NCBI GenBank assembly: GCA_019359035.1
Contig: JAHHIC010000033.1
Location: 99,996 to 163,995 of the forward strand
Reading direction: 5' to 3'
Length of the DNA stretch: 64,000 nucleotides
From: Scytonematopsis contorta HA4267-MV1
GTDB lineage: Bacteria > Cyanobacteriota > Cyanobacteriia > Cyanobacteriales > Nostocaceae
The position numbers were made by a program, and so were the translations under genes. Shown here in pieces: positions 52,213 to 62,242 of the stretch. The notes under the pieces were generated by a model. The model did not search any database. It was not told the DNA's origin and saw only the letters and a program-made list of their open reading frames with translations. Each line of letters starts with the position of its first letter. Within the stretch, counting starts at the first letter, position 1.

Positions 52213-55200
52213 ATGAGTTATATTTTTCATAATGGCTTCTGGAATTTAAATGTAAATATTTTAATGTTATGTATCAGTACAGTTCTAATATCAATTAAAC
52301 CATGTTTCGGACAAAGTAATCTTGTACCAAGTAATATTGTTCCAGATAATACACTGGGAGCAGAGTCATCAAAAATTGTTACAGAATTTAATAATAGAAA
52401 TATTGAATTAATAGAAGGTGGTGCAGAACGTGGTCAAAATCTATTCCACAGTCTGGAAAAATTTAATGTTAGTGAGCAGAGAGGAGTGTATTTTTTAGCG
52501 CCAGGTAATAGAATTAAAAATATTTTTACCCGTGTAACAGGAAAAAATTCTTCTGAGATTTTAGGTATTTTGGGTACAATGTCTGATAGAAATTTCACCC
52601 CTTCTAGCGCAAATATTTTCTTAATTAATCCTTCGGGAATTATTTTTGGTAAAAATGCGCGTTTAGATGTAGGTGGTTCTTTTGTAGGAACAACTGCTAA
52701 TTCTATTGAATTTGGTGAACGAGGTGTTTTTAGCGCTACAAATCCTCAGATTCCTTCTAGTTTATTAACTGTTAGCCCTGGAGCTTTTCTATTTAATCAG
52801 ATTAATGCTCAAGCTGTAATTCAAAGTAATAGTGTTAATAATTTACAAGTTAGTAATGGTAAAAGTTTATTTTTAATCGGTGGCAATGTCAGTATTAATG
52901 GTGAAGAAGAAAGTAGAGGAATATCCGCTCCAGGTGGAAGAGTTGAGTTAGGAGGGTTAGCAAGTTCAGGAAAAGTCAAAATTAATGTTGAAGACTCACA
53001 AGGATTGCCAAAGCTTGCGTCTTTAATTTTTCCTGATAATGTAGAACGTGCGGATGTATTACTTTCTAAACAAGCAGTTGTTAATGTAGCAAACTCAGGT
53101 GCTGGTGATATTGCTGTCAACGCTCGCAATGTAAATATTATCGGAGGAAGTCGCTTAATTGCTGGGATAGCACCTAGCTCAGGTTCACAGGAAAGTCAAG
53201 CTGGAGATGTTAAAATTAATGCTACTGGAACTGTAGTAATTGATGGAGTCTCTAACGGTTTTATTAGCGGTATACTAAATCAAGTGGAAAGAAAATCTAT
53301 AGGTAATTCAGGTAAAATTGAGATTAATGCAGATAGTGTTGAGGTCAAGAATGGCGCTCAACTCAATGGTGGTACTCTGGGTACAGGAAATTCTGGTATA
53401 GTCAGAATTAATGCTAATAATAAAGTAGTTTTTGATGGGACTTTTTCTGAATTACGTAGTGCTGCGTTTAGTCAAGTCGGTAAAGATGCTGTAGGAAATT
53501 CTAGCGGCATAGAAATTAATGCACGTACCCTTGAGGTTACTAATGGTGGTTACCTCGAAGCTAACACTTTGGGTTCAGGAAATGCAGGTAAAATCAAAAT
53601 TACTGCTACTGATAAAGTAGTTTTTGATGGAGAATCCTCTTTGGGATTTATTAGTTCTGCATTTAGTCAAGTGGAGCAAAAGGCTACAGGTAATTCTGGT
53701 GGTATCGAAATTAATGCACGTAACCTTGAGGTGACTAATGGTGCTCAACTCAGTGCGAGTACTTTGGGTTCAGGAAATGCAGGTAAAATCAAAATTACTG
53801 CTGCTGATAGAGTTGTTTTTAATGGACAATCCCCTTCAAAATTCCTCAGTTCCGCACTAAGTCAAGTAAAAGAAAACGCGGTAGGTAATTCTGAAGGAAT
53901 TGAGATTAAGGCAAATAACGTTGAGGTTACTAGTGGAGCTTTTTTAGATGCAAGTACCTTAGGAAATGGTAGTTCGGGTCTAATCTCTATTACTGATACT
54001 AACCGGGTAGTTTTTGATGGGGAATCTCAAAGTGGTTTTCTCAGTGCAGCAAGAAGTCAAGCGGTAGGAAAAGCCAAAGTGAGCTCAGGAGGAATTCAAA
54101 TTGATGCAGGTGATGTTAGCGTAACTAATGGCGCTTCTTTTGATGCCAGTACATTAGGAGCGGGCGATGCTGGTAAAATTCAGATTAGAGCTAATGGTAT
54201 GGTTCTATTTGATGGAAAATCTAGTAACGGAATACCCAGTTATGCGGTAGCAATTGGCTCTGAGGGTAAAGCAGGAGGTATCGATATTAACGCTGGCACT
54301 CTTAAAGTAAATAATCAGGCTTTTATCAATGTTAATACTTTAGGTAATAGTCAAGCAGGTAACATTACTATTACAGCTAATAATATGGATTTAATTAATG
54401 ATAGTAAAATCACTGCACGAAGTCAAGGTGCAGGTATCGCAGGGAACGTAGAAATCAGTGTTAAGAACAATTTTAATGCCAATAACGGTCAAGTTACCAC
54501 TGAATCAAAACAGTCGGATGGAGGTAATATTAGTATTACGACTGGTAAAAATATTATCCTTCGTAATAATAGTGACATCATAGCTATTCTTTCTAGTACA
54601 TCTGGTAGGGGTGGCAATATCCGACTCAATGCTAATAGTGCCATAGTCGCTTTGGAAGACAGTGACATTTTTGCTTTCGCACCAGAAGGAAAAGGAGGTA
54701 ATATCCGTTTTGAAACTCGTGCTTTTTTGAGCGACCCTCTTCTTTTTTATCGTCCAACACCCTCTAAAACTGACCGTGATGTTTTTGAACCCCCTAATTT
54801 GGAAAAATTAGATGGTAATAACCGTGTGGATGTTAACGCTTCTGGTGGTATCAACCCTGGTACTATCACTAGTATTCAAGACATTAGTTTTTTGCAAAGC
54901 AGTCTTGCAGAATTACCAGAAAATTTAATTAATACCAATAGTTTAATTGCTAGTAGTTGCGTTGCTAGAAGTAATGATAAAAATGGGACATTTTTTATCA
55001 CAGGTACTGGGGGTTTACCTTACCGTCCAGGAGATACAGTTCCCTCCAATTATACTGCTGTTGAAATTCAATCTTTACCCGCTAACACATCAAGTAATAT
55101 ACCAAGACATAAACCATTAGAAAATAAACCTCGTCCTTGGAAGATTGGTGACCCAATTATAGAACCAAGTGGAGTATATCGTTTGAATAATGGTCAGCAG

Positions 55201-55227
55201 ATACTTGGTAGGGAATGCACTTGGTAA
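52213..55227 (+). CDS. TpsA exoprotein with haemagglutination (TPS) domain
   Basis: 1004 residues. Signal region (residues about 12-35), then a TPS domain (about 36-285): NNRNIELIEGGAERGQNLFH, NRIKNIFTRVTGKNSSEILG, ANIFLINPSGIIFGKNARLD (N-P-x-G-I motif) and GGSFVGTTANSIEF. This region directs export through the TpsB partner. The rest is a beta-helix of about ten modules of roughly 60 residues, each with I-E-I-N-A-R-x-L-E-V-T-N-G and G-x-G-N-A-G-K-I-K-I-T-A patterns. The end has two short segments with Cys (SSCVAR, RECTW). Such proteins are surface adhesins or secreted factors. The gene pairs with the TpsB at 55279. Confidence 0.93.
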   Translation: MSYIFHNGFWNLNVNILMLCISTVLISIKPCFGQSNLVPSNIVPDNTLGAESSKIVTEFNNRNIELIEGGAERGQNLFHSLEKFNVSEQRGVYFLAPGNRIKNIFTRVTGKNSSEILGILGTMSDRNFTPSSANIFLINPSGIIFGKNARLDVGGSFVGTTANSIEFGERGVFSATNPQIPSSLLTVSPGAFLFNQINAQAVIQSNSVNNLQVSNGKSLFLIGGNVSINGEEESRGISAPGGRVELGGLASSGKVKINVEDSQGLPKLASLIFPDNVERADVLLSKQAVVNVANSGAGDIAVNARNVNIIGGSRLIAGIAPSSGSQESQAGDVKINATGTVVIDGVSNGFISGILNQVERKSIGNSGKIEINADSVEVKNGAQLNGGTLGTGNSGIVRINANNKVVFDGTFSELRSAAFSQVGKDAVGNSSGIEINARTLEVTNGGYLEANTLGSGNAGKIKITATDKVVFDGESSLGFISSAFSQVEQKATGNSGGIEINARNLEVTNGAQLSASTLGSGNAGKIKITAADRVVFNGQSPSKFLSSALSQVKENAVGNSEGIEIKANNVEVTSGAFLDASTLGNGSSGLISITDTNRVVFDGESQSGFLSAARSQAVGKAKVSSGGIQIDAGDVSVTNGASFDASTLGAGDAGKIQIRANGMVLFDGKSSNGIPSYAVAIGSEGKAGGIDINAGTLKVNNQAFINVNTLGNSQAGNITITANNMDLINDSKITARSQGAGIAGNVEISVKNNFNANNGQVTTESKQSDGGNISITTGKNIILRNNSDIIAILSSTSGRGGNIRLNANSAIVALEDSDIFAFAPEGKGGNIRFETRAFLSDPLLFYRPTPSKTDRDVFEPPNLEKLDGNNRVDVNASGGINPGTITSIQDISFLQSSLAELPENLINTNSLIASSCVARSNDKNGTFFITGTGGLPYRPGDTVPSNYTAVEIQSLPANTSSNIPRHKPLENKPRPWKIGDPIIEPSGVYRLNNGQQILGRECTW

Positions 55228-55278
55228 TTTTTAGGTTAACTGGGTAAGTTTTGTAAAAATAAATATAAAAATAAATAT

Positions 55279-57042
55279 ATGAAAATAATTATTATTAAGC
55301 TACTCAGACTAGGAATTTATCTACTCATTATTACTTTTATCACACAACTAAAGCAATTTCAACAATTTGCTAATGCTCAATCAACTCCTGATGGTGGGGT
55401 AATAATTAAGAGAAATATTCCTCAACGAGTTGAAGAAACTATTCCCAAGCCAAGAGAAACTTTTCCACCCCCAAGAATAGAACCTTCTAAAACCCCCTCT
55501 CTTCAGCTTCCTTCTCCTTCTATAAATATACCATTACAACCTGATTCACCTAGGAACGAGTTAATTAATATTAGGAAAATTGAAGTTTTAGGCAATACTG
55601 TTCTTCAGGTAGAAATTAATCAACTTCTGAAAAAATATATAAACTGTCAGCAAAAAGTTTGTCCTACAGCGTTTGAAGAAGTAGTTCAATTACGCTCTGA
55701 TATTACCCAACTTTATATTAAAAATGGTTATCAAACCTCTGGTGCATTTATTTTAAATAACCAGTTTACAGAGAGTGGTATCGTTCAAATTCAGGTTGTT
55801 GAGGGTGAGTTAGAACGAATTGAAATTAAAGGATTAAGTCGCTTACAAGAAGATTATGTTCGTAGTCGTCTTCAATTAGCAACTAAAGCTCCTTTAAACC
55901 TTAAGCGTTTGGAAGAATCTTTACAATTACTGCAACTTGACCCATTATTACAGCAAGTTAACGCACGCTTAATTGCAGGTACTACACCAGGTAGGAGCAT
56001 TTTACAAGTAAATTTAAAAGAAGCAATTGCTTTTAACGCAGGTATCGTAATTGACAACTATCAATCCCCCAGTATCGGTTCTCTTCAAGGGGCTGTATTT
56101 GTTAATCACAACAACTTGTCGGGTTTTGGTGACCAATTTAATGCTGAATATGGCTTAACCAGAGGTTTAGATATATACAATGTCAGCTATAAAATACCAC
56201 TAAATGCGCTGGACGGTACATTTAACTTCCGCTATAACAAAAACAATAGCCAGATAGTCTCAGACCTATTTGCTGATTTGGGTATTCAAAGCAACTCAGA
56301 AACTTTTTCATTTGCTTTGCGGCAACCTTTGGTTAAAAAACCCAATACGGAAGTTACTCTAGGTTTATCCTTAGATATACGTAGTAATCAAACTTTTTTG
56401 TTTAATGATATACCTTTTTCTTTTTCTGAGGAAGCAGAAAAGGGGAAATCTAGAGTTTCTGTCATTCGCTTCTCCCAAGACTGGCTGCAACGTAATCCTA
56501 GACAAGTTATTGCATTGCGATCGCAATTTAGTTTTGGTATTGGAGCCTTTGATGCGACCATTAACAATACTGGTATAGATGGGCGATTTTTTACATGGTT
56601 GGGACAATTTCAATGGGTGCAAGAACTTTCCCCCAACACTTTGATGATAGCTAAAATTAATACCCAACTTACGCCAGACGCTTTACTTTCTCTAGAAAAA
56701 ATTGGAGTTGGTGGAATAGATACAGTGCGAGGATACCGCCAAAATCAATTGGTTGCGGACAATGGTATTATTGGGTCAGTAGAATTTCGTATCCCTGTGA
56801 CATCAAACCCAAATTTACTACAAATTAGACCTTTTTTTGATATTGGTACAGCCTGGAACAACAAAGATTTCAACCCAAACCCACAGACAATTGCTGGCTT
56901 GGGATTGGGCTTGAATTTACAGCCTATTCAAAATTTATTTTTAAGTTTAGACTATGGTATTCCTTTAATAGCAGCAAAAAAAGAAGGTAACTCTTTGCAA
57001 GAAAATGGTCTTTACTTTTCGGTACGCTATCAACCATTTTAA
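55279..57042 (+). CDS. TpsB (ShlB/FhaC-type) outer-membrane transporter
   Basis: 587 residues. After a signal region (about 5-35) and a Pro-rich linker (ETIPKPRETFPPPRIEPSKT), two POTRA domains follow: NIRKIEVLGNTVLQVEINQL (POTRA2-type, about 95) and IQVVEGELERIEIKGLSRL (about 175). A ShlB-type 16-strand barrel fills the remainder, with VGGIDTVRGYRQNQL (VRGY motif, about 480) and a terminal Phe. It exports the TpsA protein encoded 51 bp upstream in the same operon. The POTRA, VRGY and terminal-aromatic features are all intact. Confidence 0.93.
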   Translation: MKIIIIKLLRLGIYLLIITFITQLKQFQQFANAQSTPDGGVIIKRNIPQRVEETIPKPRETFPPPRIEPSKTPSLQLPSPSINIPLQPDSPRNELINIRKIEVLGNTVLQVEINQLLKKYINCQQKVCPTAFEEVVQLRSDITQLYIKNGYQTSGAFILNNQFTESGIVQIQVVEGELERIEIKGLSRLQEDYVRSRLQLATKAPLNLKRLEESLQLLQLDPLLQQVNARLIAGTTPGRSILQVNLKEAIAFNAGIVIDNYQSPSIGSLQGAVFVNHNNLSGFGDQFNAEYGLTRGLDIYNVSYKIPLNALDGTFNFRYNKNNSQIVSDLFADLGIQSNSETFSFALRQPLVKKPNTEVTLGLSLDIRSNQTFLFNDIPFSFSEEAEKGKSRVSVIRFSQDWLQRNPRQVIALRSQFSFGIGAFDATINNTGIDGRFFTWLGQFQWVQELSPNTLMIAKINTQLTPDALLSLEKIGVGGIDTVRGYRQNQLVADNGIIGSVEFRIPVTSNPNLLQIRPFFDIGTAWNNKDFNPNPQTIAGLGLGLNLQPIQNLFLSLDYGIPLIAAKKEGNSLQENGLYFSVRYQPF

Positions 57043-57131
57043 AAAGATAGGAAATCATTTACGCACGTTGCTGTGTAAGATTATTTATGAGTTATAGATA
57101 ATACGTAGAGGGTGGGGAATTCCGCACAATG

Positions 57132-58301
57132 TTAAAAAATATCAGCAGGGTCAGCCGAGCGTAATTTTTGCATTGCGATTACTCCAGAAATTGTACACAT
57201 AACAATTGTCAAAATTAAAACATTTATACCAACACCCAAAGTCATAATCAGTGGTAATTTTGTTGCATTACGAATTAACATATATAGCCCTGTAGAAATT
57301 ATAAAACCGGGAGTGTAACCAATTACTGCTAAAATTATTGCTTCTTGAAAAACAACATTTAATAAGTATAAATCACTATAACCTATTGCTTTAAGAGTGG
57401 CATACTCTGCCATATGCTCGGAAACATCACTGTAAAGAATTTGGTACACAATTATTACACCAACCAAAAATCCCATTACCACACCCAAGCCAAAAATAAA
57501 ACCAATTGTAGTGCTTGTTTCCCAATATTTTCTTTCAAAATCAATAAATTCTTGTCGAGTAAGAACTTTTACATCATCTGGTAATCGAGAGCGTAATTTA
57601 GCAGCAACTAAACTAGGATTATTACCAGGCCTTAGAGTAATTAAACCAATATTTACTTGACCTGGTTTCTGTTGTGAAAAAATTCTTAAGAAGTTTTGGT
57701 CGCTGGTTATAACACTAGCATCAGATGTAAAAGAAGCACCAATTTCATACAAACCTGATATAGTAATTTTACGCCCTTGAAGTTCTGTAGAAATATTTTT
57801 ACCTTGAGAAACTTGAGCAATAGTAGTCTGATACTTTGGACTAGAAAAACTATCTAAAAGAAGTTTATCTGGATATTTTATCAGATTTAAATTTCTTTGA
57901 ACTTCTGGTAAATTCAATGGATTTGATTTGGGATTAAAGCCAATAACAATAACTGACGAGTCAATTTTGCTTTCGGGATTCTTCCAAATTCCCAGACGAA
58001 CATATAGGGGAGATGTAGATGCTACTTCCGGTAAATCAGCGGCTTGAAACAAACGTCGGCGCGGAAAAGTATTAATAAGTCCTAAATTTTGTGCTTTTGG
58101 ACTAATAAGTATCAAATCTGTTTTTAATAAGTTATGTAACCGAGTATTACTATCAAATAAAGCCGATTGGAAACCTAACTGCATTAAAATAAGAATATCA
58201 GCAAAAGCAATACCTGAAAGTGCTACAAAAAATCTACCTTTTGCTTTAATTAACTGAAGCCATGCAAGTGGTGTTTTACGTCTTATTATATATTTTATCA
58301 T
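57132..58301 (-). CDS. devC: DevC-type ABC transporter permease
   Basis: 389 residues, an FtsX/MacB-like permease with an N-terminal TM helix (LSGIAFADILILMQLGFQSA), a large periplasmic domain (about 45-250) and three C-terminal TM helices (TIGFIFGLGVVMGFLVGVII...). DevC works with DevB and an ATPase, DevA, to export glycolipids or other compounds across the cyanobacterial envelope. The ATG overlaps the devB stop by four bases (ATGA). A devA gene would be expected next, yet the convergent TpsB gene lies there; the ATPase must come from elsewhere. Confidence 0.93.
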   Translation of the reverse strand: MIKYIIRRKTPLAWLQLIKAKGRFFVALSGIAFADILILMQLGFQSALFDSNTRLHNLLKTDLILISPKAQNLGLINTFPRRRLFQAADLPEVASTSPLYVRLGIWKNPESKIDSSVIVIGFNPKSNPLNLPEVQRNLNLIKYPDKLLLDSFSSPKYQTTIAQVSQGKNISTELQGRKITISGLYEIGASFTSDASVITSDQNFLRIFSQQKPGQVNIGLITLRPGNNPSLVAAKLRSRLPDDVKVLTRQEFIDFERKYWETSTTIGFIFGLGVVMGFLVGVIIVYQILYSDVSEHMAEYATLKAIGYSDLYLLNVVFQEAIILAVIGYTPGFIISTGLYMLIRNATKLPLIMTLGVGINVLILTIVMCTISGVIAMQKLRSADPADIF

Positions 58302-59713
58302 ATATTAATTTCCACATTGACTTGTAAATTTGTAAAATTTGTAACTTTCTGACTTGCTTTTTTATCTAAGCGAATTTTGACTTCAATTACTCTAGCATCA
58401 GTAGCTGTAGTCGGGTCAGAATCAAGAATATCTTTTTTGGCAATTTTTAAACCGATACGCTCTACAGTTCCTTGTAATTGACCATCAAAAACTCCTGTAA
58501 AACTAGTAATTGTGGCAGTTTGACCGACACGAATTTTACCAATATCGCTTTCATATATTTCTGCAACAGCATACATTTGGTTCGTCTGCCCTAATTCTAC
58601 AATTCCCTGGTTACTCACCGTTTCTCCCGGACGAGTTTGTACTCTCAAAATTTGACTAGTTTTAGGAGCACGAATATATACTAAATCTAATTCTGCTTGC
58701 AAACGCTTGACGGTAGCAATCGCACTGTCAACTTCTGCTTTAGCATTCGCTACGTCGATAGGACGAACTTCTAAAGTTTTTCTGAATTCCCCTTTAGCTT
58801 CATTGATTTGTTGTTGTAAAGTAGCAATAATTTTTTTATGGTTAGCTTTGGATTCATTAATTTGTTGTTGTAAAATAGCAATAGTTTTATTGCGGTTAGC
58901 TTTTGCTTCATTAACTTGTTGTAGTAAAGTAGCGAAACTTCTTCTTTGAGTAGCTTGGCTTTCTGCTAGCTGTTGAGTAGAAGTTTCTGCTGTTAAACGT
59001 CTTCTTTGTAATTCCTGCTGAGAAATTGCCCCATCTTTAAATAAAGCCTCATAACGTTGAACTTCATTTAAAGCATTACGTTCCTCAGCTTGGATACGAG
59101 CAACCGTTGCTTGTTGTGAATCTTTTTGACCGTTGAGTTCAGCTTCTAAACGGTTTATTGTCGCTTGTTGGACTGTAGCATCTCCGCTTAACTGAGCTTG
59201 TAAGCGTGCAATTTCTGCTTGCTGTCTGTTAATCTCTCCGCTTAATTCCGCTTGTAAGCGGGAAATAGTGGCTTTACGAGCAGAAATTTCTCCCTGTTTT
59301 GCACCCGCTTTTACTTGAGCAAGACGAGATTTTGCCACCGTAACTTGTCTTTGCACTTCAGCTAAATTAGCTTGTAATTTATCACGATTATCTAAGATAG
59401 CAATAGTTTGTCCCATTTTAACCTGCTGTCCTTCTTCAACTAACATTTGTGCAATTTTACTACCACTACCAGCGTTAGAAGAAGCTGAAATCTTAATTAC
59501 CTCTCCTTTTGGCTCTAATCTCCCCAAAGCATTTACTGTAGAAATAACAGGTTGAATATTGGTAAGAGTTCTTTGTTTATTTCTTACAGTTTCAATACTA
59601 TTGAAAAAATACACCCCCGTAAATATTGCCATAATTGAAGCAACGCTAAAAGCTATGACAATACCTCTATTATGTGGTAGTAATAATTTTTTTATTAGTT
59701 GATTTGTTTCCAC
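58298..59713 (-). CDS. devB: DevB-type membrane-fusion protein
   Basis: 471 residues, HlyD family. One N-terminal TM helix (IVIAFSVASIMAIFTGVYFF), a biotinyl/lipoyl hairpin (VINTLGRLEPKGEVIKISAS-type; the sequence has VSTVNALGRLEPKGEV), a very long coiled-coil region (about 125-330; repeated INEAKANRNKTIAILQQQ units) and a beta-barrel with TRPGETVSNQGIVELGQ. It links the inner-membrane permease to an outer-membrane channel such as HgdD. The start overlaps the end of the Rieske gene by 19 bases, tying export to the oxygenase operon. Confidence 0.93.
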   Translation of the reverse strand: METNQLIKKLLLPHNRGIVIAFSVASIMAIFTGVYFFNSIETVRNKQRTLTNIQPVISTVNALGRLEPKGEVIKISASSNAGSGSKIAQMLVEEGQQVKMGQTIAILDNRDKLQANLAEVQRQVTVAKSRLAQVKAGAKQGEISARKATISRLQAELSGEINRQQAEIARLQAQLSGDATVQQATINRLEAELNGQKDSQQATVARIQAEERNALNEVQRYEALFKDGAISQQELQRRRLTAETSTQQLAESQATQRRSFATLLQQVNEAKANRNKTIAILQQQINESKANHKKIIATLQQQINEAKGEFRKTLEVRPIDVANAKAEVDSAIATVKRLQAELDLVYIRAPKTSQILRVQTRPGETVSNQGIVELGQTNQMYAVAEIYESDIGKIRVGQTATITSFTGVFDGQLQGTVERIGLKIAKKDILDSDPTTATDARVIEVKIRLDKKASQKVTNFTNLQVNVEINI

Positions 59714-60693
59714 AATTTCTCCAAATTTTCTTGATAAAATTTGCGATAAGCAAGTGATAATGCGTCACTATAAACGTGAACTTCCGAACCTAAATCTTTA
59801 GGTATAGCTTGAGGAATTTGAGATTCAGAAACAACCTTATCTTCCATACTTACTTTGAAATTTGTCTTTTTAAACAAAGGGTCTGCCCAAGGGTAAGTAA
59901 AAAAACTTCGGAACTGGATTCGCTTAATTAAAGTTGTATTATCATCAATAGGAATATGAGTTCCAAAATTGATGATTTTACCTGCTGCAAAATGAATTTC
60001 TAACTTATTAATATTAGGTAAATAAAAGCTTAACTTTGATGTAACCTTTGAACTCGACGGACGAATAAAATATTTTAAGAATCCGTTGGGTTTGGTGTAA
60101 TTTTGGAAATCAACTTTGATACTTGCACCCCATTCTTCTAATTCAATTTCATGTTGTTCAATTTTTTGTCCGCGTTTAAATCCTTTCCCGAACGAGTTAT
60201 TATGAACAACATAAATATGAGCAAAGTCAATAGCATTTTCTAAGGTACGAGTGTAATTTGTGTTGACCTTACATTCATAATAAATTGGATGTAAATTTGG
60301 GTCTGTAAATTCTGGTAATAATGGGATTGGTGGGCACTGTTCTGGTGGTAAATCTCCGTAAAAAATCCAAATAAAACCATATTCTTCTTGGACTACATAA
60401 CTATCCACACAAGCTTTATTAGGAATAGTTGCTTTAGGTTTATTTGATGGGATATCACTACATTTTCCATCAGATTGAAATTTCCATCCATGATAAGGAC
60501 AGCGAATCGAATCTTCTTCTATCCAACCTTGAGATAAAGCTGCACCACGATGGGGACATTGGTCTTTAAGAGCAACTATTTGTCCTTTTTGATTGCGATA
60601 TAGAACAAATTTTTGATTTAACATTTGAATTTGTTTCGGTTTATAAGTGACAGCCGAGCTAAATTCGCAAGCGTACCAAAAGTTTTTTAACAT
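59695..60693 (-). CDS. Rieske non-haem iron oxygenase (PaO/VanA-like)
   Basis: 332 residues. The N-terminal Rieske domain has Cys46/His48 in QCPHRGAALSQG and Cys65/His68 in CPYHGWKF, both pairs intact. The C-terminal catalytic domain has the mononuclear iron ligands D-x-x-H-x4-H in ENAIDFAHIYVVH (Asp156, His159, His164). It should hydroxylate, demethylate or open a substrate with O2 and an external ferredoxin. No TM segment is evident, unlike the plant PaO type. Downstream it overlaps devB; upstream is the FAD oxidase gene 81 bp away. The substrate is unknown. Confidence 0.93.
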   Translation of the reverse strand: MLKNFWYACEFSSAVTYKPKQIQMLNQKFVLYRNQKGQIVALKDQCPHRGAALSQGWIEEDSIRCPYHGWKFQSDGKCSDIPSNKPKATIPNKACVDSYVVQEEYGFIWIFYGDLPPEQCPPIPLLPEFTDPNLHPIYYECKVNTNYTRTLENAIDFAHIYVVHNNSFGKGFKRGQKIEQHEIELEEWGASIKVDFQNYTKPNGFLKYFIRPSSSKVTSKLSFYLPNINKLEIHFAAGKIINFGTHIPIDDNTTLIKRIQFRSFFTYPWADPLFKKTNFKVSMEDKVVSESQIPQAIPKDLGSEVHVYSDALSLAYRKFYQENLEKLWKQIN

Positions 60694-60774
60694 TTTTACG
60701 AAGAATTGGAAATTGGTGATTGGTTTAGTTTTTCTTAGTTAATTGAGGTGAAAAATTAATTAACTAATTAAAGA

Positions 60775-62160
60775 TTATTGCTTAGCATTCTTGTACTTTA
60801 AAAATCCTGGGTTGAGTAAGCCTTTTGGGTCATATTTCCTTTTCATTTCATTAACTTTACTCCAATAATTGCCAAATTGAACTTGCCATTGTGGCTGTTC
60901 AAATTCTACCCAAGTAGCTGTGTATCTTTTACCCCCTAATTGAAATCCAAGGTCTGTAAGTAAATTTAATTTTTCTAAAACTGGTTTAATTTGAGATTTT
61001 GGCACAGTTGGATACATTCCAAAGCCGATAATAAATTCTTCCTGAGGTAATGAGAACATAGGAATTTTAGTATTAGAAGAAAACATACTAAAGGAACCTA
61101 TAGCTGTGTTTCTAAAATCAATAAAAGAAGGTATACTCGACAAAGCAGTTTCAATATATCTGCTTGCCTTAGAAGCTGGTAATAGTACATCTATCCAGGG
61201 ATTTGCTGTATCGGGAAGATGAGACACTTTTGCTACTGGCTGGATAAATTTATCAAAAGTCATATTTTCTGTATGGACATGACGATAAAAACTTAAGTTA
61301 GAAAGAAACTTTTCTTCGTTGAAATCGTTTTTTGAATCCATCTCTACAGTCACCTGCATCCTATAAAACCATTCAATTATTGGTTTTATATGACATTCCT
61401 CAGTGCGAGATATCCCTAATATGCAGGGAGAAAATAATGATAACAAACCATCTATTTTTCCTGATGATGCTAGAAAATGTTTATCTTTTAGCCATAAACT
61501 TAGATTATCATAACAAAAGAAATAAGTACGGGTAAAAGGACGATATTTTCTGAGTTTATGTTTTATTTTTGTAATAAAACCAAACTGACCATAACCTGCT
61601 AGAACATGATTAAATAATTCACTATTCTCTTCTTTTGAACACCAAAGTAATTCCCCTGTTCCTGTAACAACTTCCAAACCTAAACAATTATCTGCTTGAG
61701 TTCCGTAGCGAAAAGAACTTTGACCTATGCCTCCTACAGAATGTGTTCCGCCAATAGTAACATCAAAGTAATTTGTTAAAACAGGAGGAATTACACCTTG
61801 TGGTATTGAGGTATCAACTATTTGACTCCAAGTAACACCTGTATCAGCTTTAAACCACATTTGGTCTGGATGAAACTCATAAATTTTGTTAAGACTCCTC
61901 ATATCTACGAGAATTCCATCTTGGTTTAATCCTTGACCACTTAAAGAATGTCCAGCAGCGCGAGAAGAGATAGTTAAATTTTTATTTAAAGCATAGTTAA
62001 CTACCTTTACAACATCCGTTGAGTTTTGAGGGCGAATTACAACTTGAGGACGCTTCTGTATAATACCACCAAAGTCTTGAGAAACTTTATCTAAATCTTT
62101 TTCTAAGCAACTTACTTCACCGTCAATTATACATTTTAAATCAGAAACAATGCTATTCAT
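60775..62160 (-). CDS. FAD-linked oxidase, cytokinin-dehydrogenase-like
   Basis: 461 residues. The FAD-binding PCMH domain has RPQNSTDVVKVVNYAL and the covalent-flavin motif SSRAAGHSLSGQGL (His near 72, the 8-alpha histidyl-FAD site of plant cytokinin oxidases). Then VDMRSLN, GTHSVGGIG and DNCLGLEVVTGTGELLWCSK. The C-terminal substrate part contains PWIDVLLPASKAS and ends KYDPKGLLNPG. The overall match is to CKX-like or berberine-bridge-like flavoproteins, which dehydrogenate amines or alcohols with O2. There is no signal peptide. The gene has AAAGGG before the ATG and follows the ATC-like gene in the operon. Real substrate unknown. Confidence 0.85.
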   Translation of the reverse strand: MNSIVSDLKCIIDGEVSCLEKDLDKVSQDFGGIIQKRPQVVIRPQNSTDVVKVVNYALNKNLTISSRAAGHSLSGQGLNQDGILVDMRSLNKIYEFHPDQMWFKADTGVTWSQIVDTSIPQGVIPPVLTNYFDVTIGGTHSVGGIGQSSFRYGTQADNCLGLEVVTGTGELLWCSKEENSELFNHVLAGYGQFGFITKIKHKLRKYRPFTRTYFFCYDNLSLWLKDKHFLASSGKIDGLLSLFSPCILGISRTEECHIKPIIEWFYRMQVTVEMDSKNDFNEEKFLSNLSFYRHVHTENMTFDKFIQPVAKVSHLPDTANPWIDVLLPASKASRYIETALSSIPSFIDFRNTAIGSFSMFSSNTKIPMFSLPQEEFIIGFGMYPTVPKSQIKPVLEKLNLLTDLGFQLGGKRYTATWVEFEQPQWQVQFGNYWSKVNEMKRKYDPKGLLNPGFLKYKNAKQ

Positions 62161-62242
62161 ATACCAACCCTTTACCTACATAAACCAAAACCAGTTCGTA
62201 GTTCGTAGTGGAGCGTAGCGCTTACTGCGAACTGCACATGAC

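Noticed and set aside
57042..57131. Search for devA downstream of devC
   Set aside because: Only 89 bp separate devC from the convergent TpsB gene; no Walker motif occurs there.
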